NCBI GenBank assembly: GCA_947441895.1
Contig: CANEUT010000064.1
Location: 1 to 8,096, forward strand
Source: Rickettsiales bacterium
GTDB taxonomy: Bacteria > Pseudomonadota > Alphaproteobacteria > Rickettsiales > UBA3002
DNA length: 8,096 nt
Direction of reading: 5' to 3'
Below the pieces are notes generated by a model. The model did no database searches. It saw only the letters and a list, made by a program, of their open reading frames with translations, and was not told the origin of the DNA. A program made the position numbers and the translations under genes. Positions 5,170-8,096 of this stretch are shown piece by piece; positions within the stretch are counted from its first letter, which is position 1, and each line of letters opens with the position of its first letter.

Positions 5170-5428
5170 GAAAAAAAGCGAATGTCTGTGGTGTTAAAGA
5201 GCAGGATAGTTGTTTGAATAGAAAAATCAACCTATAGTTGTTTTTGGGTTATCAAATCACTAGTCAAAAAATGGCACCCGGTGGGTTAAATTGCTATTGT
5301 ATAAATAACAAAATATCATTTAATTGAAATCTAAGAAATACATTCGAATTTTCTATATTTTTCTAAAATATCCATCCATTGGTGCAACCGGCATAATGTT
5401 TGCTAGTTATTGAAAATGAAGGCGGTTT
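5170..5428. other. Divergent AT-rich intergenic region
   Basis: This 259-bp region lies between the divergently transcribed phosphatase and STAS genes and is strongly AT-rich, as expected where promoters face both ways. I see no gene. A weak minus-strand promoter can be proposed at 5203-5230. For the STAS gene, CATAAT at 5393-5398 could be a -10 box, but no convincing -35 box stands at the right distance. Confidence 0.5.
5203..5230 (-). promoter_or_regulatory. Weak candidate promoter of the phosphatase-kinase operon
   Basis: On the minus strand TTGATT (5230-5225) is followed after 16 bases by TATCCT (5208-5203), each matching the consensus at four of six positions. It would leave a leader of about 40 bases before the preferred ATG at 5154. 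Confidence 0.3.
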
Positions 5429-5734
5429 ATGGAGTTCACTGAATATCGTGATGATGGTCGCTATGAGATTGATATGCGCGGCCGCCTTACATTTGCCGAT
5501 CATGCTTGTTTTTTAGAAATACTAAAACACATTGGCAGTGCAGAATTTCGCGATGTGCGGTTTGATGTTTCGCAGCTTGATTTTATAGATTCTGCCGCCA
5601 TGGGAATGTTTTTATTGGCGTTAGAAGAAGCCAATAAATTTCACACATCCATCACGCTGATTGGTGCTCAGGGCCAAGTAAAAAAAATGCTGCATGTCGC
5701 ACGGTTCGATGCGTTATTTACCATGGAAGATTAG
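5429..5734 (+). CDS. STAS-domain anti-sigma factor antagonist (RsbV-like)
   Basis: This gene encodes a 101-residue single-domain STAS protein, the length of RsbV and SpoIIAA. The conserved core DFIDSAAMGMFLLA spans residues 51-64; Ser55, following Asp54, is the expected phosphorylation site. The unphosphorylated form should bind the RsbW-like kinase and release that kinase's target; phosphorylation by the kinase inactivates it and the PP2C protein restores it. The ATG has AAGG six bases upstream (5419-5422). The gene is divergent from the phosphatase-kinase operon, so levels of antagonist and kinase can be set separately. Its TAG stop overlaps the TAA of the convergent Rieske oxygenase gene, leaving no room for a terminator between them. 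Confidence 0.87.
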   Translation: MEFTEYRDDGRYEIDMRGRLTFADHACFLEILKHIGSAEFRDVRFDVSQLDFIDSAAMGMFLLALEEANKFHTSITLIGAQGQVKKMLHVARFDALFTMED

Positions 5735-6774
5735 CTGCGCCAGCGCAGTATTTTTTCTCGCAACGGATTTTCAAATGCACGGCCATCACTGCTGGCGGCT
5801 AACGCTTCTTTTTTAAGGCGGTAATACCAAAGCGCCTGTGCATCGGCATCGCCCAATAATAAAAGGGGTTGCGCGCTATTGGCCAAGCCCTCTTGCTGTT
5901 TTTTTACAATATTCAAATCTTGCTGCAAGAAGGCTTTGCCAAATGGCAGCAGCAATGGGCGCAACCAATTCAGCAGCGGAATAGTAGTATACATGAATTG
6001 ATGCAGCACCGTGTTTTTCTGGTCAGTGGGTGTGAGGGCGGTGAGTAAAACCACGTAATGGTTGCCAATGGTAATATGTTCCGTGCGTAACCCAGGAAGT
6101 TGAAATTCAATTTGCGTGACGGGAGTGCCGCCCAAAATTTTATAAGCACGCGAATTGCTAGATGGCGTATGACTGACCATGCGAAAGCCACGTGCCGTGG
6201 GCGCGAATTGTTTTTGTTTGGTGTGGATGGAGCGCTTAGTGCGCCACCACCAGGAGCGATGAACAAATGGGCCGTGCGCCGGATCCATGAGGCCAATCAC
6301 GGCATGATCAATCAGGCATGGGAAATGCAACGAATCAACCCGCTTAAAGCCACCGTGAATGGTAACGGGCATATCAGGCGGGGCGGTTTCAGGTGCTGCC
6401 GATTTTGCATCGGCGGCCATGAATATCCAAATCAGCCCATCTTTTTCGACGCAGGGATAGTTGCCAATTTTAATTTTTGTCAGGTCAGTTTTGTCATCCA
6501 CCATGGAAGGAATGCTGGTGCAGGTGCCAGCAGTATTAAAGCGCCAGCCATGGTAACAGCACTCTACCTCACAGCCGTTAAAAGTGCCGTGTCGTAATGG
6601 AATGCCGCGATGTGGGCAAAAATCACGGAGCGCAGAGACTGTGCCGTCATTCGCACGAATCAATAATATTTGCTCGCCCAAAAGCGTAACAGGTCGCATG
6701 CCCGCACGGTGTATTTGCGAGCCATGGGCGGCGACATACCAAAAATCGCGCAGCAAATCGGTCGATGAGTGCAT
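5731..6774 (-). CDS. Rieske non-heme iron oxygenase (ring-hydroxylating type, alpha subunit)
   Basis: This gene encodes a 347-residue cytoplasmic oxygenase. The N-terminal Rieske domain has CPH (C53, H55) and CCYHGW (C72, H75), the four ligands of the 2Fe-2S cluster. The catalytic domain carries DPAHGPFVH: D164 fits the bridging aspartate and H167 and H172 two mononuclear iron ligands. QDLNIVKKQQ near 285-294 fits the region that supplies the third ligand (D286). All metal ligands therefore appear present. The domain plan and length fit single-subunit monooxygenases or demethylases of the VanA type; the substrate cannot be told, and no reductase or ferredoxin gene is nearby. The start ATG has no clear ribosome binding site. 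It lies 19 bp after the recA stop without an intervening hairpin, so it may depend on recA transcription. Its end overlaps the end of the STAS gene. Confidence 0.85.
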   Translation of the reverse strand: MHSSTDLLRDFWYVAAHGSQIHRAGMRPVTLLGEQILLIRANDGTVSALRDFCPHRGIPLRHGTFNGCEVECCYHGWRFNTAGTCTSIPSMVDDKTDLTKIKIGNYPCVEKDGLIWIFMAADAKSAAPETAPPDMPVTIHGGFKRVDSLHFPCLIDHAVIGLMDPAHGPFVHRSWWWRTKRSIHTKQKQFAPTARGFRMVSHTPSSNSRAYKILGGTPVTQIEFQLPGLRTEHITIGNHYVVLLTALTPTDQKNTVLHQFMYTTIPLLNWLRPLLLPFGKAFLQQDLNIVKKQQEGLANSAQPLLLLGDADAQALWYYRLKKEALAASSDGRAFENPLREKILRWRS

Positions 6775-6793
6775 GATAAACCGATACTAAAAA

Positions 6794-7876
6794 TTATGCA
6801 GCATCAGCGGCGGTCGGTGTCGCGGCGTCATCATTATCTTCACCCGGGGTGCCTTGCAGCGCTTCAGCAAGTTTGCTAGCGCGCGCGCGGATCTCTTTTT
6901 CAATTTCCGCAGCAACTTTGGGGTTATCTTTGATGAACTGGCGAACATTTTCTTTGCCCTGACCGATGCGTTGATCTTTGTATGAGAACCAACTGCCCGA
7001 TTTTTCAACAAGGCCCGATTTAATACCCAGATCAATCAGCTCGCCTTCTTTGGATATGCCCTGACCATAAAGAATGTCGAACTCAACGGTTTTGAATGGT
7101 GGTGACACTTTATTTTTTACCACTTTCACGCGGGTGAGATTGCCCACTACTTCTTCTTTATCTTTCAGCGCGCCGATGCGACGAATATCCAAACGCACGG
7201 AAGCGTAGAATTTCAGTGCATTGCCGCCAGTGGTGGTTTCGGGGTTGCCGAACATGACGCCGATTTTTTGACGGATTTGGTTAATGAAAATAACCGTACA
7301 TTGCGTGCGGGAAACGGTACCAGTGAGCTTGCGCAGTGCCTGGCTCATCAATCGCGCTTGAGCGCCCATGGTGGCATCACCCATTTCGCCTTCCAGCTCG
7401 GCCTTTGGAACTAGTGCCGCCACCGAATCGATGACGACCATGTCAATAGCGCCAGAACGCACCAATGTATCAGCAATTTCAAGCGCTTGTTCACCGCTGT
7501 CGGGCTGACTGATGAGTAATTCATCAACATTTACACCGAGTTTTTTGGCATAGACGGGGTCGAGCGCGTGTTCCGCATCCACAAAGGCGCAGGTGCCGCC
7601 CTTTTTTTGGCATTCAGCAATGCAGTGCAGGGTGAGTGTGGTTTTGCCTGAGCTTTCTGGCCCATAAATTTCAATGATGCGGCCTTTGGGAATGCCGCCA
7701 ATGCCGAGCGCAATATCAAGCCCCAGCGAGCCGGTGGAAATAGCCTCGATTTCCAAACGTTCCTGGTTGCCGAATTTCATGATGGAGCCTTTGCCGAAGG
7801 TTTTTTCGATTTGGGCGAGGGCAGAATCGAGTGCTTTCTTTTTATCGGCAGATTTAATTTCTGGTTTGGCTGACAT
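6794..7876 (-). CDS. recA: Recombinase RecA
   Basis: RecA polymerises on single-stranded DNA, drives homologous strand exchange and activates LexA self-cleavage in the SOS response. The 360-residue product has the helical N-terminus, Walker A GPESSGKT (72-79), the catalytic glutamate in DAEHALD (E102), Walker B MVVID (146-150), and the L2 loop with QIRQKIGVMFGNPETTTGG beginning at Q200. The C-terminus is an acidic, alanine-rich tail (EDNDD). I chose the ATG at 7874-7876 (MSAKPEIK) because GGAG stands six bases before it and the product then begins like other RecA proteins. The frame stays open 84 bases further upstream to an ATG at 7960, which would add an unusual 28-residue extension. No known type of LexA box was found upstream. 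The sequence reads as alphaproteobacterial. Confidence 0.98.
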   Translation of the reverse strand: MSAKPEIKSADKKKALDSALAQIEKTFGKGSIMKFGNQERLEIEAISTGSLGLDIALGIGGIPKGRIIEIYGPESSGKTTLTLHCIAECQKKGGTCAFVDAEHALDPVYAKKLGVNVDELLISQPDSGEQALEIADTLVRSGAIDMVVIDSVAALVPKAELEGEMGDATMGAQARLMSQALRKLTGTVSRTQCTVIFINQIRQKIGVMFGNPETTTGGNALKFYASVRLDIRRIGALKDKEEVVGNLTRVKVVKNKVSPPFKTVEFDILYGQGISKEGELIDLGIKSGLVEKSGSWFSYKDQRIGQGKENVRQFIKDNPKVAAEIEKEIRARASKLAEALQGTPGEDNDDAATPTAADAA

Positions 7877-7882
7877 GGTTGG

Positions 7883-7886
7883 CTCC
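7883..7886 (-). promoter_or_regulatory. Ribosome binding site deciding the recA start
   Basis: GGAG on the minus strand lies six bases before the ATG at 7874-7876 and fixes the recA start there rather than at the in-frame ATG at 7960. Confidence 0.75.
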
Positions 7887-7936
7887 GTTGGTGTGTAAGT
7901 CGTAGAATGAAAGATGCCGGTATTTTGTTTTTTGGT

Positions 7937-7961
7937 TTTGATTATTGTCCCATAAATCAAA
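7937..7961. promoter_or_regulatory. Inverted repeat upstream of recA (possible operator)
   Basis: TTTGATT (7937-7943) and AATCAAA (7955-7961) form a perfect 7-bp inverted repeat with an 11-base spacer, about 60 bases before the recA start codon. It overlaps a weak candidate promoter on the minus strand (TTGACG at 7988-7983, 17 bases, CATGTT at 7965-7960). It does not look like the known LexA sites, so a role in recA control is only a suggestion. Confidence 0.35.
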
Positions 7962-8032
7962 CATGCCTTGGTTTTGGCTGTTCGTCAAGCATCAATTGCT
8001 ACACCCGCCACGCTTTAGCGACAACGGTAAAA

Positions 8033-8053
8033 TGTGGCTTATGCAGAGCCATT
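8033..8053 (-). terminator. Weak terminator-like hairpin before recA
   Basis: On the minus strand TGGCT and AGCCA (8051-8047 with 8039-8035) form a 5-bp stem followed by CATTTTA. It stands just after the stop of the partial gene at the right edge, as a terminator should, but the stem is short. Confidence 0.35.
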
Positions 8054-8058
8054 TGGAT

Positions 8059-8096
8059 TTATGCTTCTGCCACATTGGCTTCCATCACGTCTTTTA
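8059..8096 (-). CDS. Possible C-terminal end of an upstream gene (partial)
   Basis: The minus strand at the right edge is open for 11 complete codons to a TAA at 8061-8059, encoding KDVMEANVAEA. Composition resembles a protein end, and a hairpin follows the stop. The piece is too short to identify; an open frame of this length can occur by chance. Confidence 0.35.
   Translation of the reverse strand, partial: KDVMEANVAEA

Noticed and set aside
5272..5294. Sigma54-like TGGCAC and TTGC elements
   Set aside because: The spacing of 13 bases is far longer than the about five bases sigma54 promoters need.
6100..6597. 165-residue plus-strand reading frame
   Set aside because: It lies antisense within the Rieske oxygenase gene, whose metal-binding motifs show the other frame to be the coding one.
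7877..7960. 28-residue N-terminal extension of RecA
   Set aside because: No ribosome binding site precedes the ATG at 7960, while GGAG stands before the ATG at 7876, which gives a normal RecA N-terminus.

Overview
The window looks like chromosomal DNA of an alphaproteobacterium. The best support is the RecA sequence, whose N-terminus, Walker A surroundings and C-terminal region read as alphaproteobacterial; no finer placement is possible from this window. Most genes have mixed, moderately GC-rich codon use. The exception is a visibly AT-richer restriction-modification cassette, which looks acquired.

Layout from left to right. At 2-835 (+) is an almost complete FTR1-type iron permease, missing only a few N-terminal codons. 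Positions 836-1119 form a convergent intergenic region that carries a perfect 17-bp inverted repeat. At 1120-2718 (-) is a two-gene restriction-modification operon, with the methyltransferase first and an MvaI/BcnI-family endonuclease second; it has its own candidate promoter overlapped by an inverted repeat. Positions 2719-3086 are non-coding and rich in hairpins. At 3087-3176 (-) is tRNA-Ser(CGA) with an encoded CCA end. Its 5' end is duplicated 142 bp upstream at 3304-3323, as if a ~122-bp element had inserted between the tRNA and its original promoter.

Positions 3409-5734 hold a complete partner-switching module. An RsbU-like protein (receiver domain plus PP2C/SpoIIE phosphatase) and an RsbW-like ATP-binding kinase form a tight minus-strand pair. 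An RsbV-like STAS protein is transcribed divergently. In this family the kinase phosphorylates the STAS protein on a serine, the phosphatase removes the phosphate, and the receiver domain ties the switch to an upstream histidine kinase. The final target of the kinase cannot be seen here.

At 5731-6774 (-) is a Rieske-type oxygenase whose stop codon overlaps that of the STAS gene. It lies 19 bp downstream of recA (6794-7876, -), so the two may share a transcript. The right edge (8059-8096, -) may be the C-terminus of another gene.

No CRISPR array, complete transposase or phage gene is visible. The most unusual signals are the duplicated tRNA 5' end with its small insert, the acquired R-M cassette whose endonuclease may have an altered active-site position, and the stacked inverted repeats between the R-M operon and the tRNA.
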